From assembly GCF_003815675.1 (NCBI RefSeq), contig NZ_CP033918.1, forward strand, positions 1,488,001 to 1,552,000: 64,000 nucleotides of DNA. The letters are read 5' to 3'. The stretch is from Chryseobacterium sp. G0186 (GTDB lineage: Bacteria; Bacteroidota; Bacteroidia; Flavobacteriales; Weeksellaceae). The notes beneath the pieces are model-generated. The model saw nothing but the letters and a program-made list of their open reading frames with translations, was not told the DNA's origin and made no database searches. Of the stretch, positions 54,076 through 63,351 are shown in pieces (the stretch's first letter is position 1; each line of letters opens with the position of its first letter). The position numbers and the translations under genes were made by a program.

Positions 54076-56685
54076 ATGAGCATTATTTTTAAAAAGCGAC
54101 TTCTTATAGCGCTTGTATTACCTACGGCCGCATTATATTACGGTCAGAGTACAAAGGATTCTTTAGAAAAATCCAAATCTATTGATGAGGTGATGTTGGT
54201 GGGTAGAAACCTTTCCCAGACCGCTAAAGAAAGAAAAACCCCTGTTGCAGTTTCCACGATTAAGGCTGCTGAAATTCAGGAGAAATTAGGAAATAGAGAA
54301 TTTCCTGAAATTATGAAATCTACTCCATCTGTATACGTTACCAAAGTAGGTGGTGGATTTGGAGACAGCAGAATTAACATGAGAGGTTTTGATGGTGCCA
54401 ACATTGCGGTAATCATCAACGGACAACCTGTTAACGACATGCAGGGAGGTACTGTTTACTGGTCTAACTGGACCGGATTGGCAGATATTGCAAGCACTAT
54501 TCAGATTCAGAGAGGTTTGGGAGCCTCTAAATTTGTAGTTCCGTCTGTAGGGGGAACCATCAATATTGTAACCAAGGCTACTGATTCTGAGCAAAAAGCA
54601 ATGATAAAGGGAGAAGTTGGTAACGACAACTACTCCAGATTATCAGCCATGTACTCTTCAGGGTTAAAAAATAAATGGGCAACCACTGTATTGCTTTCCC
54701 GCTGGCAGGGTGATGGTTACATCAACGGTACAAAGGGAGAAGGATACTCTTGGTTTTTCTCTACCGGATTTAAACCTAATGAAAAGCATGCTTTCAATTT
54801 CATTGCTACCGGAGCCCCTCAGGTACACGACACAAGAAGATCTTCTGCAACCGGAGCGAATGTAGCAACACTTCAACAATTTGAAACCTACGGAAGAAGA
54901 TACAATCCACAAACAGGAATGCTGAATGGGTCTCAATTCAATTTAGCACCTAACTTCTATCATAAACCAATCGCCTCTCTTAACTGGGACTGGAATATCA
55001 ATGATGCCTTGAAATTATCTACAGTAGTGTATGGTTCTTGGGGACGTGGTGGCGGTGGTACCGGACTGAACGGTTCTATTAAAAATACTGCCGGGCAAAC
55101 CATGAATTTCATGAACTATGGCCAGGGTGGAGACGGTATGATCAATTGGGATATGATTTACCGTTATAACCAAGGTGGTTTGGTAACAGACTATAACGGA
55201 AATAATTTCCAGAAAGGAACTTTTACAGCGCCTGCAGGTTCACCGGCAGATTATAACGGACGATATGTAAGCACATTAAACGGAACCAGCGGTATTGTAA
55301 GAAAACAAAGTATCAATGCTCATGACTGGTATGGTGTAATTGCAGACCTTAACTACAAAAAAAATAACTGGACTTTTAACGGAGGTCTTGACCTTAAAAC
55401 TTACAAGGGAGCACTTTATGATATTGTAACTGATATGTTGGGATCAGATGCCTTATTTGTTCCTAATACAGCGAATGCTCCAAAGGGGTATTATATTAAC
55501 CAAACAGTAAAACCGGAACCGCTTGCAAAGCTTAATGATGCTCAAAAAGTATCTATATACAATGAGGGACTGGTAAAATGGGCAGGTATCTATGGAATGG
55601 TTGAATATAGCACTGAAAAGTTAAGTGCATCTATTCAGGGATCAGTTTCTGAGCAATACTACAAGAGAAAAGATTATATGCTGTATACTCCCGGAAATCA
55701 GGACACCAAATGGTATCACAAAACGGGATATATTGTAAAAGGGGGTGCCAACTATAATATAGATGAACACCACAACGTATTCTTCAATACAGGGGTTATT
55801 TCAAGACAGCCTTTATTCAACGCCTTATTCCCATCCAATCAAAACATCTATAACGATGCGAAGAATGAAAGAATCTTCTCTATAGAATTGGGATATGGTT
55901 TCAAATCCCGTTATGTAGATGTTAATATCAACGCTTACAGAACGCAGTGGGATGACAGATTCATTACAAGAACATTCAATGCCGGTGCTGCAGATGTTGC
56001 CAACTTCTCTCAATTGAAGCTTGGGAACGCTTATTACTATAATGCCTTGAATGTTGGACAGGTACACCAGGGAATTGAATTGGAAACAAAAGCAAGACCT
56101 TTCTCTAACCTTAGACTTAGAGGAATGTTATCATTGGGTAACTGGAAATACAAAGGAAATGCAAACTTCAACATCGTTGATGTTCAAAGCAATCAGGAAG
56201 TTTCCGGAGCAACAGGAATGATCAACATCAAGGATCTGAAAGTTGGAGATGCTGCACAAACTACAGCAAGCATCGGAGCTGACTACAATATTACCAAAGC
56301 ATTCAGTATTGATGCCAACTGGGAATATTATGACAAATTATATGCACAATTCAATCCTATCAACTTCCTTACAGAAGCAGCAAGAGAAAAAGGAGTTGTA
56401 AAATTACCTAGCTATAACTTGTTTGATGTAGGAGCTACTTACAAATTTGTAATTGATCAGAAGAAATCTTTAACGCTAAGAGCTAATGTATACAACTTAT
56501 TCAATAAATATTATATTTCTGAATTAAGCTCCAATATTTTCGCGGGTGATAAAATTACCAGCGGACCGGATGCCGGAAAAACATACCAGGAAACAGGCAG
56601 AGTGTATCAGGGTGTTGCCAATGGAAATACAGGATTCCTAGGTTTTGGAAGAACATGGTCTGTTGCCGTAACGTTCAAATTCTAA
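54076..56685 (+). CDS. TonB-dependent receptor (complete plug and barrel)
   Basis: 869 residues. Signal peptide about 1-24, then a plug (~45-170: TPVAVSTIKAAEIQEKLGN, INMRGFDGANIAVIINGQPVNDMQGG, VPSVGGTINIVTK) and a long barrel ending GFGRTWSVAVTFKF. It lacks the SusC-type N-terminal regulatory domain. Ligand cannot be told; no SusD partner adjacent. Contrast with the plugless barrel at 21286. Confidence 0.93.
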   Translation: MSIIFKKRLLIALVLPTAALYYGQSTKDSLEKSKSIDEVMLVGRNLSQTAKERKTPVAVSTIKAAEIQEKLGNREFPEIMKSTPSVYVTKVGGGFGDSRINMRGFDGANIAVIINGQPVNDMQGGTVYWSNWTGLADIASTIQIQRGLGASKFVVPSVGGTINIVTKATDSEQKAMIKGEVGNDNYSRLSAMYSSGLKNKWATTVLLSRWQGDGYINGTKGEGYSWFFSTGFKPNEKHAFNFIATGAPQVHDTRRSSATGANVATLQQFETYGRRYNPQTGMLNGSQFNLAPNFYHKPIASLNWDWNINDALKLSTVVYGSWGRGGGGTGLNGSIKNTAGQTMNFMNYGQGGDGMINWDMIYRYNQGGLVTDYNGNNFQKGTFTAPAGSPADYNGRYVSTLNGTSGIVRKQSINAHDWYGVIADLNYKKNNWTFNGGLDLKTYKGALYDIVTDMLGSDALFVPNTANAPKGYYINQTVKPEPLAKLNDAQKVSIYNEGLVKWAGIYGMVEYSTEKLSASIQGSVSEQYYKRKDYMLYTPGNQDTKWYHKTGYIVKGGANYNIDEHHNVFFNTGVISRQPLFNALFPSNQNIYNDAKNERIFSIELGYGFKSRYVDVNINAYRTQWDDRFITRTFNAGAADVANFSQLKLGNAYYYNALNVGQVHQGIELETKARPFSNLRLRGMLSLGNWKYKGNANFNIVDVQSNQEVSGATGMINIKDLKVGDAAQTTASIGADYNITKAFSIDANWEYYDKLYAQFNPINFLTEAAREKGVVKLPSYNLFDVGATYKFVIDQKKSLTLRANVYNLFNKYYISELSSNIFAGDKITSGPDAGKTYQETGRVYQGVANGNTGFLGFGRTWSVAVTFKF

Positions 56686-56716
56686 TACAATATCATCATT
56701 CATAATGATAAAAGTT

Positions 56717-56742
56717 AAACCCGCCAGTCATGGCGGGTTTTC
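56717..56742 (+). terminator. Terminator of the TonB receptor gene
   Basis: Ten-base stem AAACCCGCCA / TGGCGGGTTT with loop GTCA. Confidence 0.9.
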
Positions 56743-56825
56743 TATAGGTATGAAACTTAATTTTATGGTTAATGTTATCTCTCGCTGATGGAGCAGATAA
56801 TGCAGATTTTTTTGGTTCGGACGAT

Positions 56826-58952
56826 TTAAGAAAGCTGAACCCGGAAATCGTCTGTCAACGAAAGCACCCCCTCTGTTAATCCTTCAGAATGGGCACTGAA
56901 ACCTTTTAATTTTGAAGTTTTCCCTTTTAAGACAAGATCCAAAAGCTGTTTATCAGAAAGCTTTTTCCCGAAAATATCAAAGGTAATTTTAAACCCGCAA
57001 TTCTTAAAATCGGAGCATCCGACAGCGGTTTTTCCCTTAATCAGATTATGTTCCTTACATTTCGGACACTTCGTCTCTTCCCAGGTTTGAAGTTCCTTTT
57101 TCTGGGCAGGTTCCCTCTTTTTCTTTTCCTTTACTTCTTCTTTTTCTTCTTCCTGCAGGGTAATTACTTTTCCTTTTCCATCCACTACTTTTTTGGTAAG
57201 CTCCGTTACCATCTGAATCAGTTCTTCTTTAAAAAGATTGGCTTCATATTCACCTTTTTCAATTTTACGAAGCTTAGATTCCCATTCACCCGTTAATTCC
57301 GGACTTTTTAAAAGTTCATCCTCAATGGTATCAATAAGCTGAATTCCGGTTTGAGTGGCAATCAGGTTTTTTCTTTTCTTTTCAATATATTTTCTTTTGA
57401 AAAGAGTTTCTATAATGTTGGCACGGGTAGATGGCCTTCCTATTCCGTTATTCTTTAACAATTCACGTAACTCTTCATCTTCTACCTGCTTTCCGGCAGT
57501 TTCCATTGCTCTAAGCAATGTTGCTTCCGTATAGGGTTTCGGAGGTGAAGTTTTTCCCTGATGAATCATGGGATCGTGTGGTCCCGATTCACCTACAATG
57601 AATTCAGGAATCGTCTGTTCCTCTTCCTTATCTTTTTCCTTATCGGATGATTCTTCTTTAGGTTCCTTGGCATACACCGCTCTCCATCCCGGTTCCAGGA
57701 TCTGCTTACCACTGGTTTTAAAAGGAATCGTTCCTACCTTAGCTTCCACCAAAGTATTGGAAATTTTACATTCAGGATAAAACACGGAAATAAAACGTTT
57801 CGCTATTAAATCATAGATCAGTTTTTCTTCCCTGCTCAGATTTTGAGACGGAGGAACCTCCGTAGGAATAATCGCATGGTGATCGGTTACTTTCGCATCA
57901 TCAAAAACGGCTTTTGACTTAGGAATAGGTGCTTCCAGTAACGGAGAAATCAGGTCCTGATAGAAACTCATTTTTCTAAGAATTCCCTCAATCTTCGGAT
58001 AAAGACTTTCCGATAAGTAAGTGGTATCTACACGCGGATAGGTAACATGTTTCTTTTCGTAAAGACTTTGGATATAATTCAATGTATTCTCTGCTGAATA
58101 TCCGTATTTCTTATTGGCTTCCACCTGAAGTCCCGTTAAGTCAAAAAGCCTTGGATTTTTCTCTTTTCCTTCTTTAATTTCAAAGGAAACAATCTCAAAG
58201 ATATTTTCTTTAAGATATTCCAGACCTTTTTCCGCTCTATCCAGCGTTTTCAATCGGTCAATCGCAGCATTGAAAATAACGTCCCGGTACTTGGTTTTCA
58301 GTTCCCAATATTCTTCTGTGGTAAAGGCATCAATTTCTTTCTGCCGCTGAACAAGCATCGCCAATGTCGGGGTTTGTACCCTTCCAATGGAAAGAACAGC
58401 TTTATTTCCTCCAAATTTCTTTGTAAAAAGCCTTGTTGCATTGATTCCCAACAGCCAATCCCCTATTGCCCTTGCATTTCCGGCCAGATATAAATTTTTA
58501 TAATCATCAGCAGGTTTTAAGCAGGCAAAGCCCTCTTTAATGGCCTCTTCCGTCAATGAAGAAATCCATAAACGCTGAATGGGTTTGTTGCATTTTGCTT
58601 TCTGCAAAACCCAACGCTGGATCAATTCTCCCTCCTGCCCGGCATCCCCGCAGTTGATGACTTCATCACATTCTTCGACAAGTCTTTCAATTACCTTAAA
58701 CTGATTTTCAACCCCTTTATTCGGGATCAGCTTTATTCCAAAGCTAATGGGAATAATAGGCAGTAAAAACAGGTTCCAGGATTTGTACTGCGGACCGTAA
58801 TCATGAGGCTCTTTTAACGTACAGAGATGTCCGAACGTCCATGTCACACAGTATCCGTTACCCTCCATATAGCCCTGTTTAGGCATGGTAGCACCTAATA
58901 CTTTGGCAATATCTCTGGCAACACTAGGTTTCTCGGCAATACATAATTTCAT
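56826..58952 (-). CDS. topB: DNA topoisomerase III
   Basis: 708 residues from ATG 58952 (a longer TTG-type frame is rejected). Type IA topoisomerase: Toprim LCIAEKPSVARDIAKVLGA and NCGDAGQEGELI, active-site Tyr in VTYPRVDTTYLSE, GRPSTRANIIETLFKRKYI. C-terminal zinc-like module CPKCKEHNLIKG...GCSDFKNCGFKI. Relaxes or decatenates DNA. A near-consensus promoter (TTG, 20 bases, GATTTTTG) lies upstream. Confidence 0.95.
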   Translation of the reverse strand: MKLCIAEKPSVARDIAKVLGATMPKQGYMEGNGYCVTWTFGHLCTLKEPHDYGPQYKSWNLFLLPIIPISFGIKLIPNKGVENQFKVIERLVEECDEVINCGDAGQEGELIQRWVLQKAKCNKPIQRLWISSLTEEAIKEGFACLKPADDYKNLYLAGNARAIGDWLLGINATRLFTKKFGGNKAVLSIGRVQTPTLAMLVQRQKEIDAFTTEEYWELKTKYRDVIFNAAIDRLKTLDRAEKGLEYLKENIFEIVSFEIKEGKEKNPRLFDLTGLQVEANKKYGYSAENTLNYIQSLYEKKHVTYPRVDTTYLSESLYPKIEGILRKMSFYQDLISPLLEAPIPKSKAVFDDAKVTDHHAIIPTEVPPSQNLSREEKLIYDLIAKRFISVFYPECKISNTLVEAKVGTIPFKTSGKQILEPGWRAVYAKEPKEESSDKEKDKEEEQTIPEFIVGESGPHDPMIHQGKTSPPKPYTEATLLRAMETAGKQVEDEELRELLKNNGIGRPSTRANIIETLFKRKYIEKKRKNLIATQTGIQLIDTIEDELLKSPELTGEWESKLRKIEKGEYEANLFKEELIQMVTELTKKVVDGKGKVITLQEEEKEEVKEKKKREPAQKKELQTWEETKCPKCKEHNLIKGKTAVGCSDFKNCGFKITFDIFGKKLSDKQLLDLVLKGKTSKLKGFSAHSEGLTEGVLSLTDDFRVQLS

Positions 58953-58984
58953 GAACTCGGATTTATTGAAAGATTGCAAAAATC

Positions 58985-59292
58985 GGGATTTTTTTTGACT
59001 TTGCCAATTCGGTTAAACCGTGATGATTGACAATTTAAAGACTTTCAGCTCAAATTTTACATGATATAAAAGCTTTTATACTATTTATTTCACAAACAAC
59101 CTGATAAGTTCATACATATAGAGCTTCTAATTCATTGCGATAACAAAATGTCCTTATTATTTGGTATACAATTTTAAATATCAACAAAAATTAAAACAAC
59201 ATAAATTATTGATATAAAAATATTTAACATTATTAATTAAAAAAAATATCAAAAAGTCTATAATTTTAATGGACTAATAAAAATTTATGTTC
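58985..59292. other. AT-rich region between topB and the methionine operon
   Basis: About 300 bases with no gene. Includes the topB promoter area and a palindrome CGGTTAAACCG at about 59010. No SAM riboswitch-like sequence was recognised. Confidence 0.45.
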
Positions 59293-59300
59293 TATATTTG
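59293..59300 (+). promoter_or_regulatory. -7 box TATATTTG of the methionine operon
   Basis: Exact TAnnTTTG 28 bases before the leader ATG at 59328. Confidence 0.65.
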
Positions 59301-59327
59301 CAACAGAATTTAGGAAAACAAAAAAAA

Positions 59328-59426
59328 ATGAAACCAAATTTTAAGAATAATACAATGAATAAACACGCCATCAAAATGATGATGATGTGCAATTGTATGC
59401 CTGTACATAAACAGCTCCGTGGATGA
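59328..59426 (+). CDS. Methionine/cysteine-rich leader peptide
   Basis: 32 codons with Met at positions 1, 10, 17-20 and 24 and Cys at 21 and 23 (MMMMCNCM). Met codons 17-20 occupy 59376-59387. The TGA stop is at 59424-59426. It lies before a hairpin-T-tract and metNIQ, exactly like attenuation leaders of amino-acid operons. ATG 59355 is an alternative start that keeps the Met run. Confidence 0.8.
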   Translation: MKPNFKNNTMNKHAIKMMMMCNCMPVHKQLRG

Positions 59427-59480
59427 CCTTACTTTTATATGATATATTTTTGAAGGCCTTACCACGTGTAGGGCCTTTTT
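59425..59480 (+). terminator. Attenuator: terminator hairpin with competing antiterminator segment
   Basis: Terminator stem AAGGCCTTAC (59453-59462) / GTAGGGCCTT (59468-59477), loop of five, then T-tract. GACCTTAC (59425-59432), starting inside the leader stop codon, duplicates the left arm and can pair with 59468-59475 (7 of 8 bases) instead, which would disrupt the terminator. Confidence 0.75.
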
Positions 59481-59514
59481 CATTTCAACAATTTACCTAT
59501 TAAAAAATTACAAA

Positions 59515-60513
59515 ATGAGCAATTCTAAAAACAGATGGCTGGTACCGCTGGCATTTACAAACATCTATGTAATATGGGGAATTACGTTTTTAGCTATTTC
59601 ATTTGGCTTAAAAGGTTTTCCGCCATTCATTCTTTCAGGGCTTAGATTCCTGGTTGCCGGTATCCTGATGATTGGCTATCTTCTGTCTAGGGGAGAAAAA
59701 GCAAATTCTTTGATTAACTGGAAGAAAAATGCCATCACCGGGGTTCTTATCCTTACGGGAGGAACGGGTCTTGTAGCCTGGGGTGAGCAATATGTAACAG
59801 CTTCGGAGGCTGCCATTTCCATTGCAACAGGACCATTTTGGTTCATCGCGATTGACAAAAAAAACTGGAAATATTATTTTTCAGATAAGTTTATCCCGAT
59901 AGGATTGGCCATTGGCTTTGTAGGATTAATTTTATTCTTAAAAGGAAGTGTTCATTCAAGTGCGGCACATGCAGTAGCGAATGAACAGATTCGTATCACC
60001 GCATTTATTGTCCTGGCATTAAGTTCTATTGCCTGGGTTTTAGGATCTTTATATTCCAAAAAAAATCCGGCTTCACAATCTACCTTTATGAACATTGCTC
60101 AACAGCTTATTGTAGCAGGATTAGCCTCATTTCTTATTGCATTTTTCAGAAAGGAATGGACAGGTTTTTCAGTTTCTGCAATCCCATTATCGGCATGGCT
60201 GGGAGTTCTGTTTTTGATCTTCTTTGGATCTATAGTCGCTTATTTGTCGTACATTTGGCTGTTGTCCGTGAAACCCGCCGCCCTAGTAAGCACCCATACC
60301 TACATTAACCCGATTGTTACAGTTATTGCCGGATGGGTTATAGCCAATCAGAGCATCAATGGAGGTCAGTTATATGGTTTGGCAGTCATATTGCTGGGAG
60401 TACTTCTTACGAATGTTACCAAGTATTTCAGGCTTTCAAAACGGTCAAAAGTAAAGATTAGAAGAATAAGAAGATTTTTTAACAGGACAGGCAAGCGATA
60501 TCAGCCTATTTAA
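59515..60513 (+). CDS. DMT-superfamily (EamA) transporter
   Basis: 332 residues with about ten membrane segments in two EamA halves (VIWGITFLAISFGLKGFPPFILSGLRFL first; AYLSYIWLLSVKPAALVSTHTYINPIVTVIAGW second) and a basic C-terminal tail. EamA carriers export or take up amino acids and metabolites. Being first after the Met leader and 18 bases before metN it is likely a methionine-related carrier (inference). Confidence 0.88.
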   Translation: MSNSKNRWLVPLAFTNIYVIWGITFLAISFGLKGFPPFILSGLRFLVAGILMIGYLLSRGEKANSLINWKKNAITGVLILTGGTGLVAWGEQYVTASEAAISIATGPFWFIAIDKKNWKYYFSDKFIPIGLAIGFVGLILFLKGSVHSSAAHAVANEQIRITAFIVLALSSIAWVLGSLYSKKNPASQSTFMNIAQQLIVAGLASFLIAFFRKEWTGFSVSAIPLSAWLGVLFLIFFGSIVAYLSYIWLLSVKPAALVSTHTYINPIVTVIAGWVIANQSINGGQLYGLAVILLGVLLTNVTKYFRLSKRSKVKIRRIRRFFNRTGKRYQPI

Positions 60514-60531
60514 ACAGTATACAATATCAGA

Positions 60532-61560
60532 ATGATAGAAATCAGAAATATATCAAAAACATTCCACCAGAAAAAACAGTCTTTTAAGGCGTTGGATCAG
60601 GTGAGCCTCAATATAGACAAGGGAGATATCGTGGGAATCATCGGGTTTTCCGGTGCAGGAAAAAGTACCCTGATCCGTACCGTTAATTTATTGGAAAGAC
60701 CGGATGAAGGGCAGGTAATTATTAATGGAAAGGATTTCACCCGATTAAGTTCCAAACAACTGGCTGAGGAGCGTAAAAAAATCGGAATGATCTTCCAGCA
60801 TTTTAATCTTCTTTCTTCGAGAACTGTTTTTGATAATATAGCACTTCCTTTGGAACTGGATCATACCGGCAAGGATCAGATTAATAAAAAAGTCAACGAA
60901 TTACTGAAAATTGTAGGACTTGAAGATAAGACCCATGATTATCCCAGAAGTCTTTCAGGAGGGCAAAAACAAAGAGTAGCCATTGCAAGGGCATTAGCCA
61001 ATGATCCTCACCTATTGCTTTGCGACGAAGCAACGAGTGCTCTTGACCCTGTAACCACGCAATCTATCTTGCAGTTATTAAGGGACATTAATCAAAGGCT
61101 TGGTATTACCATTCTTCTGATTACCCATGAAATGGAAGTCATCAAGGCTGTTTGTAACCACGTTGCCGTTATAGACCAAGGAAAATTATTAGCAAAAGGA
61201 ACTTTAAGTGAGATTATTTCGGACAGGCAAAATCCGGTGATCCAACAGTTCATAAACTCAGACATCATGACCCTGCCACAGGAACTCAATAGCAGACTAC
61301 AGAAAGAGCCACAGGATGGTTTATTTCCCCTGGTCGAAATAGAACTTAACGAAAACATCAGCGTTGAACAACTTCTTTCAACTCTACATAATGAATATAA
61401 AATCCCTTACAAACTTTTGAAAGCGGATGTAGAATACTACGGAAACTCCAATTTTGGAAAACTGCTGCTGCAACTTCAGGGAGAAGCTGAGAAGAACCAG
61501 CAGGCCCTTTATTATTTCAATCAAAATAAAATTCAAAATACAGTAAAAGGATATGCTTAG
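60532..61560 (+). CDS. metN: Methionine ABC transporter ATP-binding protein
   Basis: 342 residues. Walker A GFSGAGKST, Q-loop IGMIFQHFN, signature LSGGQKQRVAIARAL, Walker B LLLCDEATSALDP and H-loop ITHEM. A C-terminal NIL-type domain (~260-342) that senses methionine in MetN proteins. Overlaps metI by 8 bases. Confidence 0.96.
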   Translation: MIEIRNISKTFHQKKQSFKALDQVSLNIDKGDIVGIIGFSGAGKSTLIRTVNLLERPDEGQVIINGKDFTRLSSKQLAEERKKIGMIFQHFNLLSSRTVFDNIALPLELDHTGKDQINKKVNELLKIVGLEDKTHDYPRSLSGGQKQRVAIARALANDPHLLLCDEATSALDPVTTQSILQLLRDINQRLGITILLITHEMEVIKAVCNHVAVIDQGKLLAKGTLSEIISDRQNPVIQQFINSDIMTLPQELNSRLQKEPQDGLFPLVEIELNENISVEQLLSTLHNEYKIPYKLLKADVEYYGNSNFGKLLLQLQGEAEKNQQALYYFNQNKIQNTVKGYA

Positions 61561-62209
61561 TGATACGGTAATTGCCCTTTTGGCAAAAGGAACCTGGGAA
61601 ACAGTTTATATGACATTTGTGTCCGGTTTTTTTGGATTTGTGCTTGGTCTTCCGGTTGGTATTTTATTGTTCTTAACAAGAAAAGGACAACTTCTGGAAA
61701 ATGCATTGTACCACAGAACCCTTTCTATCCTCGTTAATATTTTCCGCGCGATTCCGTTTATTATTTTAATAGTATGGATGATTCCTTTTACAAGAATTTT
61801 AGCCGGAACATCCATTGGTGTGAATGCAGCATTGGTTCCATTAAGCGTGGGGGCTGCCCCTTTTATAGCGAGATTAGTAGAAAACAGCCTTATCGAGGTT
61901 CCTCATGGATTAATCGAAACGGCAAGAGCCTTGGGAGCTTCACCTTTTCAGATTATCAGAAAAGTTCTTCTTCCGGAAGCGCTTCCATCACTTGTAAACA
62001 ATGCAACCATCACTTTAATCACTCTGGTAGGTTACTCTGCAATGGGAGGAGCTGTAGGAGCCGGTGGATTGGGACAGGTAGGATATCAATATGGGTACAT
62101 CGGTTATGATATTGTGATCATGAACACCGTCCTGATTTTGCTTGTTCTTCTTGTGTTTATCATACAATTCATGGGAGACAGATTATCTAAGAAGTTCGAC
62201 CATAGATAA
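61553..62209 (+). CDS. metI: Methionine ABC transporter permease
   Basis: 218 residues with about five membrane segments and the EAA-type cytoplasmic loop GASPFQIIRKVLLPEALPSL. Partner of MetN and MetQ. Confidence 0.96.
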   Translation: MLSDTVIALLAKGTWETVYMTFVSGFFGFVLGLPVGILLFLTRKGQLLENALYHRTLSILVNIFRAIPFIILIVWMIPFTRILAGTSIGVNAALVPLSVGAAPFIARLVENSLIEVPHGLIETARALGASPFQIIRKVLLPEALPSLVNNATITLITLVGYSAMGGAVGAGGLGQVGYQYGYIGYDIVIMNTVLILLVLLVFIIQFMGDRLSKKFDHR

Positions 62210-62284
62210 ATTGGAGAGTTTGAATGTGGGAGAATATTAAAGTATTTTACCTCATTATTTCTTTCAATAATTAAAAAATTGACA

Positions 62285-63094
62285 ATGAAAAAAATAAATA
62301 TTTTAGGTTTTTTAGCTGCCGGATTATTACTATTCAATGCCTGTTCGGGAAGAAAGGATGACCCGAATTTTATCCGTGTGGGAATTACCTACGGACCGGA
62401 GCAGGAAGTGGCTGAAGTAGCCAAAAAGGTAGCCAAGGAAAAGTACAATCTTGAAGTGGAACTGATTCCATTCAATGATTACGTGGTTCCCAATGAAGCC
62501 CTAACCAACGGTGATATTGATGCCAATGCTTTCCAGCATCTTCCCTATTTGACAGAACAGTCGAAGCAGAGAGGGTATAATCTTGCTGTTGTAGGAAATA
62601 CATTTGTTTACCCAATCGTTGCTTATTCCAAGAAGATCCAAAATATCAGTCAGTTGCAAAATGGAAGTACCATCGTTATTCCTAATGACCCTACCAATGG
62701 AGGACGTTCATTGCTTCTGTTACAGAAAAACGGACTGCTTAAATTAAAGGATGGCATCGGACTGCTTCCAAAGGTTACTGATATTACAGAAAATCCAAAA
62801 CAGTTGAAAATTATGGAGATTGAAGGGGCACAGATCCCGAGAGTTTTGGATGACAGAGATGTTGTAGTAGGAATCATCAACAATAATTTTGCTGCACAAG
62901 CCGGATTGGACTCTGAAAAGCAAGGAATTTTTAAAGAGGACAAAGACTCTCCCTATGTAAACCTCGTCGTGACAAGACAGGATAATAAGAACAGCCAAAA
63001 GGTAAAAAACTTTGTAAAGGCCTTCCAATCTGATGAAGTAGAAAAGAAAGCTATTGAAGTCTTTAAAGGAGGAGCTGTGAAAGGATGGGATTAA
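62285..63094 (+). CDS. metQ: Methionine-binding lipoprotein
   Basis: 269 residues from ATG 62285 (TTG two codons earlier is less likely). Lipobox LLLFNAC; mature domain with VGITYGPEQEVAEVA, VPNEALTNGDIDANAFQHLPYL and IPNDPTNGGRSLLLLQ as in MetQ/NlpA. Delivers methionine to MetNI. Confidence 0.96.
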   Translation: MKKINILGFLAAGLLLFNACSGRKDDPNFIRVGITYGPEQEVAEVAKKVAKEKYNLEVELIPFNDYVVPNEALTNGDIDANAFQHLPYLTEQSKQRGYNLAVVGNTFVYPIVAYSKKIQNISQLQNGSTIVIPNDPTNGGRSLLLLQKNGLLKLKDGIGLLPKVTDITENPKQLKIMEIEGAQIPRVLDDRDVVVGIINNNFAAQAGLDSEKQGIFKEDKDSPYVNLVVTRQDNKNSQKVKNFVKAFQSDEVEKKAIEVFKGGAVKGWD

Positions 63095-63142
63095 AGTTTG
63101 AGGGTTGGAGAGTTGGAGAGTTTTTAGGGTCATAGAGTTTTA
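63093..63142 (+). repeat. GTTGGAGAGTTT low-complexity repeat
   Basis: GTTTGAGGGTTGGAGAGTTG and GAGAGTTTTTAGGG, the complement of the CTCTCA tracts at 42022 and 45571. A short piece (TTGGAGAGTTTGAATGTGGG) also follows metI at 62211. Confidence 0.55.
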
Positions 63143-63240
63143 GAGCCTGATGATTATTGAAAGCTTAGCTTTTTCTTCCCCAATATTTTTATTCTTTTAG
63201 TATTTAATCACATCCACTTCCCGCTCTACCTTATAAGTAA

Positions 63241-63273
63241 ACAACTGCCCGCAAATTCGCAGGCAGTTTTTTT
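63241..63273 (+). terminator. Terminator after metQ
   Basis: AACTGCC / GGCAGTT stem with an inner GC/GC pair and one mismatch, followed by seven T. Confidence 0.75.
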
Positions 63274-63298
63274 ATGTTGAAAAATTTATTTTCTCAAT

Positions 63299-63328
63299 TT
63301 GAGATAATAAAAATTTTCTTTACTTTTG
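63299..63328 (+). promoter_or_regulatory. Promoter of the GH3 gene (TTG-N19-TACTTTTG)
   Basis: -33 TTG 63299-63301 and -7 TACTTTTG 63321-63328 with a 19-base spacer, a perfect match. Confidence 0.85.
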
Positions 63329-63351
63329 CTTCAATCAAATAAAAAGGCATT

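Noticed and set aside
58985..59515. SAM riboswitch before the methionine operon
   Set aside because: No recognisable SAM-I/II core; the Met-rich leader plus competing hairpins explain the region better.
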